A stretch of DNA of 64,000 nt from Bradyrhizobium zhanjiangense. GTDB taxonomy: Bacteria > Pseudomonadota > Alphaproteobacteria > Rhizobiales > Xanthobacteraceae. Numbering within the stretch: the first letter of the stretch is position 1; every line of letters begins with the position of its first letter. Positions 52,380-62,129 of the stretch are shown here, piece by piece. A program made the translations under genes and the position numbers. Under the pieces are notes generated by a model, which was given only the letters and a program-made list of their open reading frames with translations, ran no database searches and was not told where the DNA came from. The stretch is from NCBI RefSeq assembly GCF_004114935.1, contig NZ_CP022221.1, forward strand, positions 2,005,001 to 2,069,000, written 5' to 3'.

Positions 52380-53342
52380 GTGGCAATCCATTCCATTCAA
52401 TCGGAAGCGAGTTCGCGCGGTGCGCGAATGCTGCGTAGCGCGCTTGGCTCGGCCATTGCCGGCTACCTCGAAGACGAAGCGATCGTCGAGGTGATGCTTA
52501 ACCCAGATGGCAGACTGTGGATCGACAGGCTGTCGGATGGTCTGATCGACACAGGCGAAACTCTGTCCGCAGCGGATGGCGAGCGCATTGTTCGCCTGGT
52601 AGCGCATCACGTCGGTGCCGAGGTGCATGCCGGTTCGCCACGGGTCTCGGCCGAATTGCCCGGGACTGGCGAGCGCTTCGAAGGTCTCTTGCCCCCAGTC
52701 GTTGCTGCTCCTGCATTCGCTATCCGCAAACCTGCGGTCGCCGTGTTTACGCTCGACGACTACGTCACCAGGGGGATCATGACGTCGGAGCAGGCCAAGA
52801 CGCTGAAGGGCGCGGTCGCTGCTCGTAAGAACATCCTCGTCGCCGGTGGCACATCGACCGGCAAGACAACCTTGACGAACGCGCTCCTGGCCGAGGTGGC
52901 AAAGACCTCCGATCGGGTCGTGCTGATCGAAGACACGCGCGAACTCCAGTGCAAAGCGCCTAACCTGGTGGCTTTGCGTACCAAAGATGGTGTGGCCACG
53001 CTATCGGACCTCGTTCGCTCCTCGCTGCGACTGCGTCCTGACCGCATTCCGGTCGGCGAAGTTCGCGGTGCTGAGGCGCTCGATCTGCTCAAGGCTTGGG
53101 GTACAGGCCATCCCGGCGGCATCGGCACCATTCACGCTGGCACCGCGCTCGGTGCGCTGCGGCGACTCGAGCAACTCATCCAGGAAGCCGTCATCACGGT
53201 TCCGCGTGCCCTGATCGCCGAGACCATCAACCTCGTCGCTGTCCTTGCGGGCCGCGGCCCTGACCGCCGCCTCGCCGAGCTCGCCCTTATTTCGGGGCTT
53301 GGCGCCGCAGGCGACTACGACCTTTCATCAGCAGGAGACTGA
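52380..53342 (+). CDS. trbB: TrbB, mating-pore ATPase (VirB11-type)
   Basis: 320 residues from a GTG. Walker A is [16 protein letters not shown] (about 155-170), Walker [13 protein letters not shown], and the His box [14 protein letters not shown] is present. The soluble VirB11-type hexamer powers pilus assembly and DNA passage. First gene of trbBCDEJKLFGI, spaced one base from trbC. Confidence 0.9.
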   Translation: MAIHSIQSEASSRGARMLRSALGSAIAGYLEDEAIVEVMLNPDGRLWIDRLSDGLIDTGETLSAADGERIVRLVAHHVGAEVHAGSPRVSAELPGTGERFEGLLPPVVAAPAFAIRKPAVAVFTLDDYVTRGIMTSEQAKTLKGAVAARKNILVAGGTSTGKTTLTNALLAEVAKTSDRVVLIEDTRELQCKAPNLVALRTKDGVATLSDLVRSSLRLRPDRIPVGEVRGAEALDLLKAWGTGHPGGIGTIHAGTALGALRRLEQLIQEAVITVPRALIAETINLVAVLAGRGPDRRLAELALISGLGAAGDYDLSSAGD

Positions 53343-53343
53343 C

Positions 53344-53667
53344 ATGCGTCAGCAATTTCGCTTTCTTCGAGGTGCATCGTTGGCAGTGTTCGGCATCGTT
53401 ATTTTAGTAGCAGCGCCAGCATGGGCGGCTGGCTCGAACATGCCGTGGGAGCAGCCACTCAATCAAATATTGCAGTCGGTTGAAGGACCGGTCGCCAAGA
53501 TCATCGCCGTCATCATCATTGTTGTGACCGGGCTCACACTCGCGTTCGGGGATTCATCAGGTGGCTTCCGCAGGCTGATCCAGATCGTGTTCGGTCTGTC
53601 GATCGCATTTGCCGCCTCGAGCTTCTTCCTCTCGTTTTTCTCGTTCGGCGGCGGCGTGGTGATCTGA
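53344..53667 (+). CDS. trbC: TrbC, conjugative pilin precursor
   Basis: 107 residues. A signal peptide of about 30 residues (SLAVFGIVILVAAPAWA) is followed by two hydrophobic stretches (KIIAVIIIVVTGLTLAFG and IVFGLSIAFAASSFFLSFF), as in VirB2/TrbC pilins. Likely matured by TraF. Its TGA overlaps the trbD start. Confidence 0.88.
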   Translation: MRQQFRFLRGASLAVFGIVILVAAPAWAAGSNMPWEQPLNQILQSVEGPVAKIIAVIIIVVTGLTLAFGDSSGGFRRLIQIVFGLSIAFAASSFFLSFFSFGGGVVI

Positions 53668-53930
53668 TGGATGATCAGGTGGCAGGCTTTGTCGTCCCCG
53701 TCCATCGCGCACTCACTGAGCCCATCCTGATGGGCGGCGCGCCGCGGTCGGTCGCGATCGTCAACGGTACCTTGGCGGCCGCCCTTGGACTCGGACTGCG
53801 GCTGTGGATCGCGGGTCTCGTCTTCTGGTTCATCGGCCACGTGGCTGCCGTCTGGGCCGCCAAGCGGGATCCCGCCTTCGTCGATGTGGCACGCCGACAT
53901 CTGCGCATTCCCAGCCATCTCAATCTCTGA
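53667..53930 (+). CDS. trbD: TrbD, inner-membrane pore component (VirB3-type)
   Basis: 87 residues. FVVPVHRALTEPILMGGAPR followed by one or two membrane segments (LAAALGLGLRLWIAGLVFWF) is typical of TrbD/VirB3. Overlaps trbC by one base (TGATG) and precedes trbE by 11 bases. Confidence 0.88.
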   Translation: MDDQVAGFVVPVHRALTEPILMGGAPRSVAIVNGTLAAALGLGLRLWIAGLVFWFIGHVAAVWAAKRDPAFVDVARRHLRIPSHLNL

Positions 53931-53941
53931 GGTTATCGGTC

Positions 53942-56383
53942 ATGTTGAACCTTGCCGAATATCGCCATTCCAGCGCGCGCCTCGCCGACTTCCTACCTTG
54001 GGCAGCCCTTGTCGACGAAGGAATCATCCTGAACAAGGACGGCTCGTTCCAGCGGACAGCAAAGTTCCGCGGACCCGACCTGGATAGCGCCGTGCCGGCT
54101 GAACTCGTCGCCGTCGCGGGTCGCTTTAATAACGCCTTGCGCCGCCTGGGATCCGGCTGGGCCGTATTCGTCGAGGCGCAGCGCCATTTTGCCGGTAACT
54201 ATCCGCCGAACACCTTTCCGGATGTCGCATCCGCGCTGGTCGACGCCGAGCGTAGAGCTCAGTTCGAAGAGGCGGGTGCCCACTATGAGTCCAGTTATTT
54301 ACTGACCTTCGTCTATCTGCCGCCAGAGGAAGGCGCCGCCAGGGCAGAGCGCTTGCTCTATGAAGGTCGCGACCGCTCGGTTGGCGCGGACGCGCGCGAG
54401 GCGCTACGCGGGTTTGTCGATCAAACCAACCGCGTGCTGCAGCTCGTCGAAGGGTTCATGCCCGAATGCGCCTGGCTCGACGATCAGGACACGCTGACCT
54501 ACCTGCACTCGACGATCTCGACCAAGCGTCATCGCGTTCGGGTGCCCGAAATTCCGATGTACATCGATGCGCTGTTGGCCGACCAGCCGCTGACCGGCGG
54601 GCTAGAGCCGATGTTGGGCTCAGCCAATATTCGAGTCCTCACGATCGTCGGCTTTCCGGGCGCCACGACGCCGGGAATCCTGGATGACCTGAATCGCCTG
54701 CCGTTTTCGTATCGTTGGTCGACCCGCGCGATCATGCTCGACAAGACCGACGCCACCAAGCTGCTGACCAAGATCCGCCGCCAATGGTTCGCCAAGCGAA
54801 AGTCGATCGGCGCCATCCTCAAGGAGGTCATGACCAACGAGGCATCGACGCTGCTCGACACCGACGCCCACAACAAGGCGCTTGATGCCGACGCGGCGTT
54901 GCAGGAACTGGGGTCGGATCAGATCGGGCAAGCCTTCGTCACGGCGACCATTACCGTCTGGGACCGCGATCCCAATGCGGCCGATGAAAAGCTCCGCCTG
55001 GTCGAGAAGGTCATTCAAGGCCGCGATTTCACCTGCATGATCGAGACGGTGAACGCCGTCGAAGCCTGGCTCGGTAGCTTGCCGGGACATGTGTACGCCA
55101 ATGTGCGGCAGCCACCGGTATCGACACTCAACCTCGCCCATATGATTCCGATGTCGGCCGTGTGGGCGGGCGAAGCCAGGGACCTGCATTTCAAGGGTCC
55201 GCCGCTCCTGTTTGGGAAGACCGAGGGATCGACCCCATTCCGATTCTCCCTCCACGTCGGCGACGTCGGCCACACGCTCGTGGTAGGGCCGACAGGTGCC
55301 GGCAAGTCGGTCCTGCTCGCTTTGATGGCGCTGCAATTCCGGCGCTATCCGAACTCGCAGGTCTTTGCGTTCGACTTCGGTGGTTCGATCCGGGCGGCCG
55401 CGCTCGCGATGGGTGGTGATTGGCATGATCTCGGCGGCGCACTGTCCGACGAGAGCGAAGAGCCAGTCGCCCTCCAACCGTTGGCCTGGATTGACGATTC
55501 TGCCGAGCGAGGCTGGGCGACGGAATGGATCGGCGCAATCCTGGCACGAGAAAAGATTGAGATCACGCCGGAGGTCAAGGATCACCTGTGGTCGGCGCTG
55601 ACGTCTCTGGCCTCGGCGCCGAGGGAGGAGCGCACCCTGACGGGGCTGTCAGTCCTGCTCCAATCGAACTCTCTGAAACGCGCCTTACAGCCTTATTGCC
55701 TTGGCGGTCCGTCCGGGCGCCTGCTCGATGCCGAATTCGAACGCCTTGGTGAGGCCGCGGTTCAGGCTTTTGAGACCGAAGGTCTGATTGGAACGAGTGC
55801 AGCGCCGGCGGTGCTGGCGTATCTGTTTCATCGAATCGGGGACCGCCTCGACGGCCGCCCTACACTCCTTATTGTCGATGAGGGCTGGCTTGCCCTCGAC
55901 AACGAGGATTTTGCCGGCCAACTCCGGGAATGGCTGAAGACGCTTCGGAAGAAGAACGCGTCCGTCATCTTCGCCACCCAGTCACTTTCGGACATCGATG
56001 GCTCCGCAATTGCGCCTGCGATCATCGAAAGCTGCCCAACGCGCCTGTTGCTGCCGAACGAGAGGGCGATCGAACCCCAGATCACAGCCATCTACAGACG
56101 CTTCGGCCTCAACGACCGGCAAATCGAGCTACTGAGCCGGGCAATGCCGAAGCGCGACTACTACTGCCAGTCCCGTCGCGGCAACCGGATGTTCGAACTC
56201 GGGCTTGGTGAGGTGGCTCTCGCATTCACTGCAGCCTCTTCCAAGATAGACCAGGCTGCCATCACGCAGCTCTTCACCGAACATGGCCCTGACGGCTTCG
56301 TGCCGGCTTGGCTTCAGCACCGTGGCGTCGCCTGGGCCATCGACCTGATCCCCAATCTCATCAATCTGGAGAAATCGCTATGA
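53942..56383 (+). CDS. trbE: TrbE, mating-pore ATPase (VirB4-type)
   Basis: 813 residues from the ATG at 53942. Walker A VVGPTGAGKSVLL near 447, Walker B LLIVDEGWLALD near 640, and KKNASVIFATQSLSDI after it define a VirB4/CagE ATPase. The N-terminal domain (MLNLAEYRHSSARLADFLPW) is typical. Stop overlaps the trbJ start (ATGA). Confidence 0.92.
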   Translation: MLNLAEYRHSSARLADFLPWAALVDEGIILNKDGSFQRTAKFRGPDLDSAVPAELVAVAGRFNNALRRLGSGWAVFVEAQRHFAGNYPPNTFPDVASALVDAERRAQFEEAGAHYESSYLLTFVYLPPEEGAARAERLLYEGRDRSVGADAREALRGFVDQTNRVLQLVEGFMPECAWLDDQDTLTYLHSTISTKRHRVRVPEIPMYIDALLADQPLTGGLEPMLGSANIRVLTIVGFPGATTPGILDDLNRLPFSYRWSTRAIMLDKTDATKLLTKIRRQWFAKRKSIGAILKEVMTNEASTLLDTDAHNKALDADAALQELGSDQIGQAFVTATITVWDRDPNAADEKLRLVEKVIQGRDFTCMIETVNAVEAWLGSLPGHVYANVRQPPVSTLNLAHMIPMSAVWAGEARDLHFKGPPLLFGKTEGSTPFRFSLHVGDVGHTLVVGPTGAGKSVLLALMALQFRRYPNSQVFAFDFGGSIRAAALAMGGDWHDLGGALSDESEEPVALQPLAWIDDSAERGWATEWIGAILAREKIEITPEVKDHLWSALTSLASAPREERTLTGLSVLLQSNSLKRALQPYCLGGPSGRLLDAEFERLGEAAVQAFETEGLIGTSAAPAVLAYLFHRIGDRLDGRPTLLIVDEGWLALDNEDFAGQLREWLKTLRKKNASVIFATQSLSDIDGSAIAPAIIESCPTRLLLPNERAIEPQITAIYRRFGLNDRQIELLSRAMPKRDYYCQSRRGNRMFELGLGEVALAFTAASSKIDQAAITQLFTEHGPDGFVPAWLQHRGVAWAIDLIPNLINLEKSL

Positions 56384-57108
56384 GGCGTCTTGGCCTATTG
56401 GCGGCTGCTGGCACGGTCGCGCTGATTCTGGGCGTCACGGTGCCTGCAAGGGCGCTGATCGTCTTCGATCCCAACAACTACGTTCAGAACGTCCTGACTG
56501 CCGCACGAGAGCTGCAGCAGATCAACAATCAGATCACCTCGTTGCAGAACGAGGCGCAGATGTTGATCAACCAGGCGAAGAACCTGGCAAACCTGCCATA
56601 CTCGTCGCTACAGGAACTGCAATCTTCGATCCAGCGGACTCAGCAATTGCTGGCCCAAGCCCAGCGCATTGCCTACGACGTCCAGCAGATCGATCATGCC
56701 TTCTCGACGAGCTACGCGCCAGCTACCAGCAGCCAGTCGGATCAGTTGCTGATCTCGAACGCTCAATCGCGGTGGCAGAATTCGTATGCCGCAACGCAAG
56801 ACGCGCTTCGTCTCCAGGCCGGCATCGTTGGCAACCTCGACACCAACCGCGTCCAGACCTCCGTGCTCGTTAGCTCAAGCCAAGGCGCTAGCGGTGCCTT
56901 GCAGGCAACACAGGCCGGCAATCAGATTCTGGCATTGCACGCGCAGCAGCTCGCCGACCTCACTGCTGTCGTGACGGCGCAGGGCCGGGCGCAAAGCCTT
57001 GAAGCCGCGCAACGCGCGGCGGCCCAGGACCAGGGCCGCGAACAGCTCCGGCGGTTTCTTACGCCAGGGCAGGGCTATCAATCATCCAACGTGCAGATGT
57101 TCCACTGA
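56380..57108 (+). CDS. trbJ: TrbJ, periplasmic pore protein (VirB5-type)
   Basis: 242 residues. Signal peptide about 1-25 (LLAAAGTVALILGVTVPARA), then long Gln-rich helices (INNQITSLQNEAQMLINQAK, QRTQQLLAQAQRIAYDVQQ) as in TrbJ/VirB5 pilus-tip proteins. Overlaps trbE by four bases and trbK by one. Confidence 0.9.
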   Translation: MRRLGLLAAAGTVALILGVTVPARALIVFDPNNYVQNVLTAARELQQINNQITSLQNEAQMLINQAKNLANLPYSSLQELQSSIQRTQQLLAQAQRIAYDVQQIDHAFSTSYAPATSSQSDQLLISNAQSRWQNSYAATQDALRLQAGIVGNLDTNRVQTSVLVSSSQGASGALQATQAGNQILALHAQQLADLTAVVTAQGRAQSLEAAQRAAAQDQGREQLRRFLTPGQGYQSSNVQMFH

Positions 57109-57479
57109 TGACCGACATCCGGGCATTCAAGGCGTTGTCGCTGCTTACGACAATTGGCGTGTTGGTCGTCACAGCCTGCACGATTCAGCTTCGCGGTAGC
57201 GACGAGTCGCCCGCGCTGCCGAAGACGGAGCAGACGACAAATGCAACCAGCTCTGACCTCGCACGCTGTCGCAGCGTCACTGCGGAGAAAACGGCAGGTT
57301 ATCAGCATTGCAGGCAGGTTTGGGCCGAAAACCGGCGACGCTTCTTTGGCAAGAAGAACGGTCCCGCAGATCCTGGCCAAGACGATTCCACCGCGGGCTT
57401 GGCACCCGCCCCAAAGGATCAGAGCCGAATCCCACAAGGATATCCACCCCTGGCGGCACCTGAGGCAAGCAAGCCATGA
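57108..57479 (+). CDS. trbK: TrbK-like entry-exclusion lipoprotein (TrbK-alt)
   Basis: 123 residues. An N-terminal signal with a lipobox-like VVTAC (Cys near 24) is followed by a polar domain with two Cys residues (RCRSVTAEKTAGYQHCRQVW), the pattern of the alternative TrbK family in rhizobia. Probably blocks redundant entry of the same element. Overlaps trbL by four bases. Confidence 0.8.
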   Translation: MTDIRAFKALSLLTTIGVLVVTACTIQLRGSDESPALPKTEQTTNATSSDLARCRSVTAEKTAGYQHCRQVWAENRRRFFGKKNGPADPGQDDSTAGLAPAPKDQSRIPQGYPPLAAPEASKP

Positions 57480-58702
57480 CCGGTACGGGGATCATCGACC
57501 AGTTCCTCGAAACGTTCACACGATATATCGATAACGGTTTCGGGCTGCTGGGGAGTGAGGTCGGATATCTCGCAACGACGCTTGCCGCGATCGACATCAC
57601 ACTCGCCGCCTTGTTCTGGAGTTGGGGAACGGACGAGGACATTATCGCTCGCCTTGTCAAGAAGACGCTTTTCGTTGCGGTCTTCGCGTACGTCATCGGC
57701 AACTGGAACAACCTCGCGCGCATCGTCTTCGAAAGCTTTGCTGGTCTTGGGCTGAAAGCGTCCGGCGCAAGTCTCTCCGCGGCAGATTTCCTGCGACCGG
57801 GAAGGATCGCCCAAGTCGGACTCGACGCCGGTCGACCGCTGCTTGACTCCATCTCCAACCTGATGGGCTACATCAGTTTCTTCGAGAATTTCGTCCAGAT
57901 TGTCGTCCTCCTGTTCGCGTGGGTCGTGGTGCTGCTCGCCTTCTTCATTCTGGCGATCCAGCTCTTCGTCACCCTGATCGAGTTCAAGCTCACGACGCTG
58001 GCTGGATTTGTGCTCATTCCCTTTGGCTTGTTTGGCAAGACCGCCTTCGCGGCCGAGCGGGTCCTGGGCAATGTCGTGTCCTCCGGAATCAAAGTCTTGG
58101 TCCTGGCCGTGATCGTCGGAATTGGATCGACTCTGTTTTCGCAGTTCACCACTGGCTTTGGTGGCAATCAGCCAACCATTGAAGACGCGATGACGCTGGT
58201 GCTCGCGGCGCTTTCCTTGCTGGGCCTCGGCATCTTCGGTCCGAGTATCGCAAACGGCCTGGTGTCGGGCGGACCCCAACTCGGCGCCGGCGCTGCAATT
58301 GGAACAGGCCTTGCTGCCGGCGGCATTGTTGCGGCTGGCGCGGGACTTGCCGCTGGCGGTGCCGGTCTCGCTGGCGGTGCGATTGCAGGCGCCGCGCGCG
58401 GTGGCGGCGCTGTCATAAGCGGAGCATCAGCCGCCTATCGAAGCGGCGGCCTTGCTGGTGTAGCGGAAGCTGGCGCTTCGGCTGCGACGAGTCCTTTGCG
58501 TCGAGCAGCGGCTGTCTTCGGAGGTAGCCAAGCGGGCGAGCAGGCCGCGAGCGCCCCGGCCGAAGGGCAGCGTGATTGGGCTCGCCGCATGAAGCGTGCT
58601 CAGGCCATTCGGCATGGTGCCTCGGCTGCTGGCCACGCCGTCCGCTCGGGCGATCATGGTGGCGGCGGCTCCTCCGTCGATTTGTCCGAAGGAGAACGCT
58701 GA
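57476..58702 (+). CDS. trbL: TrbL, polytopic pore protein (VirB6-type)
   Basis: 408 residues. About six membrane segments between residues 20 and 265 (VVLLFAWVVVLLAFFILAIQ and others), then a Gly/Ala-rich tail (about 265-325) and a basic polar C-terminus. Size and gene order fit TrbL. Confidence 0.9.
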   Translation: MTGTGIIDQFLETFTRYIDNGFGLLGSEVGYLATTLAAIDITLAALFWSWGTDEDIIARLVKKTLFVAVFAYVIGNWNNLARIVFESFAGLGLKASGASLSAADFLRPGRIAQVGLDAGRPLLDSISNLMGYISFFENFVQIVVLLFAWVVVLLAFFILAIQLFVTLIEFKLTTLAGFVLIPFGLFGKTAFAAERVLGNVVSSGIKVLVLAVIVGIGSTLFSQFTTGFGGNQPTIEDAMTLVLAALSLLGLGIFGPSIANGLVSGGPQLGAGAAIGTGLAAGGIVAAGAGLAAGGAGLAGGAIAGAARGGGAVISGASAAYRSGGLAGVAEAGASAATSPLRRAAAVFGGSQAGEQAASAPAEGQRDWARRMKRAQAIRHGASAAGHAVRSGDHGGGGSSVDLSEGER

Positions 58703-58795
58703 GACGGACCAGTGCACCTCCGTCGCACAGCGCGCCTCAAATCCTTCCATCCCACGACTTGAAACCGATCACTCGATAATCAGGGGCAACCATCG

Positions 58796-59479
58796 ATGTT
58801 CAAACGACCATCAATTCACTACGGGCGCATGCCCGAGCCGATTACGCCTTATCAAAAGGCGGCGCAAGTGTGGGACGAACGCATTGGATCAGCGCGCGTG
58901 CAAGCCAAGAACTGGCGCCTAATGGCGTTCGGCTGTTTGATGCTGTCGGCCGGTCTCGCTGGCAGCCTTGTCTGGCAATCCAGCCAAGGCTCGATCACGC
59001 CCTGGGTTGTCGAAGTCGATCATCTCGGCCAAGCCCAAAGGGTTGCGCCGGCCAACACCGACTATCAACCAACCGATGCGCAGATCGCCTACCATCTGGC
59101 GCGCTTTATCGAGGATGTCAGAGGTCTGCCAGCCGACGGCATCGTTCTGCGCCAAAACTGGCTCCGTGCCTATGATTTTACGACCGATCGCGGCGCCGCT
59201 GCGCTCAACGACTACGCGCGCAACAATGATCCCTTTGCCAAGCTGGGTAAGGCGCAAATCTCCGTCGACGTATCGAGCGTCATTCGCGCTTCGTCCGAAA
59301 GCTTTCGGGTCGCGTGGACCCAGCGCGTCTACGACAACGGCGCGTTGAGTTCGATCGAGCGTTGGACTGCCATTCTCACCATCGTAATCGAAACGCCGCG
59401 CGATGCCGAACGCCTGCGCAAGAATCCCCTTGGCGTCTACGTCCGCGCCATCAACTGGTCGAAGGAGTTGAGTCAGTGA
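58796..59479 (+). CDS. trbF: TrbF, inner-membrane pore protein (VirB8-type)
   Basis: 227 residues. A single membrane segment at about 41-60 (LMAFGCLMLSAGLAGSLVWQ) is followed by the VirB8 periplasmic domain (TPWVVEVDHLGQAQRVAP, NPLGVYVRAINWSKEL). Preceded by a 93-base gap after trbL; overlaps trbG by four bases. Confidence 0.9.
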   Translation: MFKRPSIHYGRMPEPITPYQKAAQVWDERIGSARVQAKNWRLMAFGCLMLSAGLAGSLVWQSSQGSITPWVVEVDHLGQAQRVAPANTDYQPTDAQIAYHLARFIEDVRGLPADGIVLRQNWLRAYDFTTDRGAAALNDYARNNDPFAKLGKAQISVDVSSVIRASSESFRVAWTQRVYDNGALSSIERWTAILTIVIETPRDAERLRKNPLGVYVRAINWSKELSQ

Positions 59480-60510
59480 ATGATATGACGTTAGAAGTAT
59501 CTACGAAACGTCGCATCCAACATCGTAGGCTCTATTCGGCTCGGCCCGAGTTCGTGAACTCGAAACGTGCATTTTTGTTCGCTTTCCTGCTTAGTTCGTC
59601 GATGCTTGGCGGGTGCGCGACCTACATTCCGCCGGAGATCAGCTATGACGCTGAAGTTCCTCCGTTGCCGGCACCGCCTGTGGCTCTCGACGACAAACCA
59701 AGACCCCTTCACGTTCCACCCCTCTGGAAGCCAGCACTCGGCGGTAAGTCGGGAGGAAAGGAAGACGCAGAGCCGGTGAGCCGGGTCGAGACGGCAAACA
59801 GCGCGGCCCGTGTTGAGCCGCGCAAGCGGGGGTATTTCAACGCAGCCCAAATCTACGCCTACAGTCCCGGAGCGCTCTATCAGATTTACGCCGCACCGGG
59901 GCAAATAACGGATATCGCGCTCGAGGAGGGAGAACAGTTGACGGGATCAGGACCGATCGCGGCCGGAGATACCGTACGCTGGGTCGTGGGCGATACCGAG
60001 AGCGGGAGCGGGGACACACGGCGCGTCCATATCCTGGTCAAGCCGACTCGAGCTTCGATCGAGACCAACCTTGTGGTCAATACTGACCGGCGCACCTACC
60101 TAATCGAGCTCCGCTCCCGCGAGCGACCTTACATGCCCTCCGTTGCTTGGTACTATCCAGAAACTGTACGGGAACGATCGCGCTCGATCGCTCTGAAGCC
60201 CGTTCTTCCGGAGCCGGCGCAGCGCATTTCCCGCTATGCCATCGAAGGGGACAGTCCTCCCTGGCGGCCGCTCGCCGCATATGACGACGGCCGCAAGGTC
60301 TACATCGAATTTCCGGCAGGGATCGTGCAAGGCGAGATGCCTCCGCTCTTCGTCATTGGTCCAGACGGCAAGACCGAGCTAGTCAACTATCGCGCTTACG
60401 CCAACGTATTGATCGTCGATCGGCTGTTTGCTGCCGCCGAACTGCGGCTTGGCGGCGAGCATCAGCAGAAGGTCAGGATTGTCAGGACTGACGGGAGGCC
60501 GTCGAAATGA
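59476..60510 (+). CDS. trbG: TrbG, outer-membrane pore lipoprotein (VirB9-type)
   Basis: 344 residues from the GTG at 59476, which overlaps the trbF stop and has GGAG nine bases upstream; the ATG at 59485 is an alternative. A lipobox LGGC lies near 45. The VirB9 core reads FNAAQIYAYSPGALYQIYAA, GDTVRWVVGDTESG and VKPTRASIETNLVVNTDRRT. Overlaps trbI by four bases. Confidence 0.88.
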   Translation: MNDMTLEVSTKRRIQHRRLYSARPEFVNSKRAFLFAFLLSSSMLGGCATYIPPEISYDAEVPPLPAPPVALDDKPRPLHVPPLWKPALGGKSGGKEDAEPVSRVETANSAARVEPRKRGYFNAAQIYAYSPGALYQIYAAPGQITDIALEEGEQLTGSGPIAAGDTVRWVVGDTESGSGDTRRVHILVKPTRASIETNLVVNTDRRTYLIELRSRERPYMPSVAWYYPETVRERSRSIALKPVLPEPAQRISRYAIEGDSPPWRPLAAYDDGRKVYIEFPAGIVQGEMPPLFVIGPDGKTELVNYRAYANVLIVDRLFAAAELRLGGEHQQKVRIVRTDGRPSK

Positions 60511-61718
60511 ACACCCGGAATGCAAACGATGACGAGCAACCAGTTCCGCCGGAGACACAAGGGGAGCATTCCGAGAGCTTCCGCTTGAGAGCAGAGCATC
60601 CGCGCGTGACGCGGTTGTCGCGGAAGGTCTTGGCCGGCGGGAGCGCGGTTGCCCTGCTTGTCATTGGCGGAGCGGTGCTGTGGTCGCTACAGAACAATCG
60701 CTCACGTAATCAAGCGGCCGATGAGCTTTACAGTACCGACCACCACAATGTGGCCGACGGCATAACGACGCTGCCGAAGGACTATGCTGGCGTCCCGCGC
60801 CAGTCGATCCCGCAGCTTGGTCCGCCGCTCCCCGGGGACCTCGGTCGACCGATCCTCGCCGCTCAAGGCCAGTTGCCGACGAGCGGCGCTGACCCGGACC
60901 AGCAGCGGCGGGATCAAGAGACCGAAGCTGCTCGCATCAGTCATCTATTCGCTTCGACCAATGGAAGTGAAGTACGTCCGTCCGCAGCTGCGGCTGTTGG
61001 AAGTGACCGCGTTGTGCCATCGAATGCAGCGGGGCCCGGCGATGACGGATCTGCGCAAAACGGTCAAGACCGAAAGCTTGCCTTTGTGAGTGGTTCTGTG
61101 GATCGCCGCACGGTCAGTTCTGACCGCATCGCCAGGCCCGCTTCACCCTACATCGTGCAGGCCGGAACTGTGATTCCGGGAGCTCTGATTACAGGGATTA
61201 GATCGGATCTTCCAGGCCAAATCACCGCGCAGGTGACCGAAAACGTATACGACACGCCCACCGGTCGGTTCTTGTTAGTGCCCCAAGGAACGCGCCTAAT
61301 CGGGGTCTATGATAGCCAGGTCACTTTCGGCCAGTCGCGCGTTCTGCTCGTTTGGACCCGACTGATTATGCCGAATGGACGTTCAATCGTTCTCGAGCGG
61401 CAGCCGGGCGCTGATACTGCCGGATATGCAGGCCTCGAAGATCAGGTCGAAAATCACTGGGGTGAACTGTTCAAGGCTGCGGCACTATCGACGCTTCTGG
61501 CGGTCGGGACCGAATTGGGTGCCGGCTCGGACACCAACAGCAACGACAGCGCAATCATCCAGGCATTGCGACACGGCGCCTCCGACTCACTGAATCAAAC
61601 CGGACAGCAGGTCGTCCGCCGCAGTCTCAGCATCCAGCCTACTCTGACTGTACGACCTGGCTTCCCGGTTCGTGTTCTTGTCAATCATGACCTCATACTT
61701 ACGCCCTATAGAGCGTGA
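60507..61718 (+). CDS. trbI: TrbI, pore scaffold protein (VirB10-type)
   Basis: 403 residues. Membrane segment at about 44-62 (GSAVALLVIGGAVLWSL), Pro-rich periplasmic linker, then the VirB10 C-terminal domain: VQAGTVIPGALITGIRSDLP, LLVPQGTRLIGVYDSQV and RPGFPVRVLVNHDLIL. It spans the envelope between TrbG and the ATPases. Last classical trb gene. Confidence 0.91.
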   Translation: MNTRNANDDEQPVPPETQGEHSESFRLRAEHPRVTRLSRKVLAGGSAVALLVIGGAVLWSLQNNRSRNQAADELYSTDHHNVADGITTLPKDYAGVPRQSIPQLGPPLPGDLGRPILAAQGQLPTSGADPDQQRRDQETEAARISHLFASTNGSEVRPSAAAAVGSDRVVPSNAAGPGDDGSAQNGQDRKLAFVSGSVDRRTVSSDRIARPASPYIVQAGTVIPGALITGIRSDLPGQITAQVTENVYDTPTGRFLLVPQGTRLIGVYDSQVTFGQSRVLLVWTRLIMPNGRSIVLERQPGADTAGYAGLEDQVENHWGELFKAAALSTLLAVGTELGAGSDTNSNDSAIIQALRHGASDSLNQTGQQVVRRSLSIQPTLTVRPGFPVRVLVNHDLILTPYRA

Positions 61719-61722
61719 CAAC

Positions 61723-61965
61723 ATGCCAAAACTCAAAATTGGAGAGCTTCCAGACGACAAGCCGGTCAAAGTGAGTACGGAGCTGCCTGCGGCCGTGCAT
61801 CGTGATCTCATTGCATATGCAGAAGCGCTTACGCGTCAGGGTGGTCAAGTGGTCGATCCGACTAAGCTCATCGCTCCCATGTTGGCGCGCTTTATGGCCA
61901 CGGATCGAGGATTTTCTAAACTGAAACGTGAAGGCCACGTACCGGCCGCTGGCGAAGGACAGTGA
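61723..61965 (+). CDS. DUF2274 protein, end of the trb operon
   Basis: 80 residues from the ATG at 61723. KLKIGELPDDKPVKVSTELP followed by HRDLIAYAEALTRQGGQ and LIAPMLARFMATDRGF is the DUF2274 signature, a short ribbon-helix-like protein that usually closes rhizobial trb operons. Four bases separate it from trbI. Function unknown. Confidence 0.85.
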   Translation: MPKLKIGELPDDKPVKVSTELPAAVHRDLIAYAEALTRQGGQVVDPTKLIAPMLARFMATDRGFSKLKREGHVPAAGEGQ

Positions 61966-62129
61966 TGCTCAAGGTTTCCGAGACTGTTGGTCGACGCTAA
62001 TTCTAGGCGCTGCCGAGCTGGCGCCAAGAGCCGAGATATCTTGTCGGAAAGGTGTGTTCGCGCCCGATACAACTCCGATTACCAGGTTTTCTCGGTTTTC
62101 AGACGCGAGGCGCTGGGTGCCGACTGCAG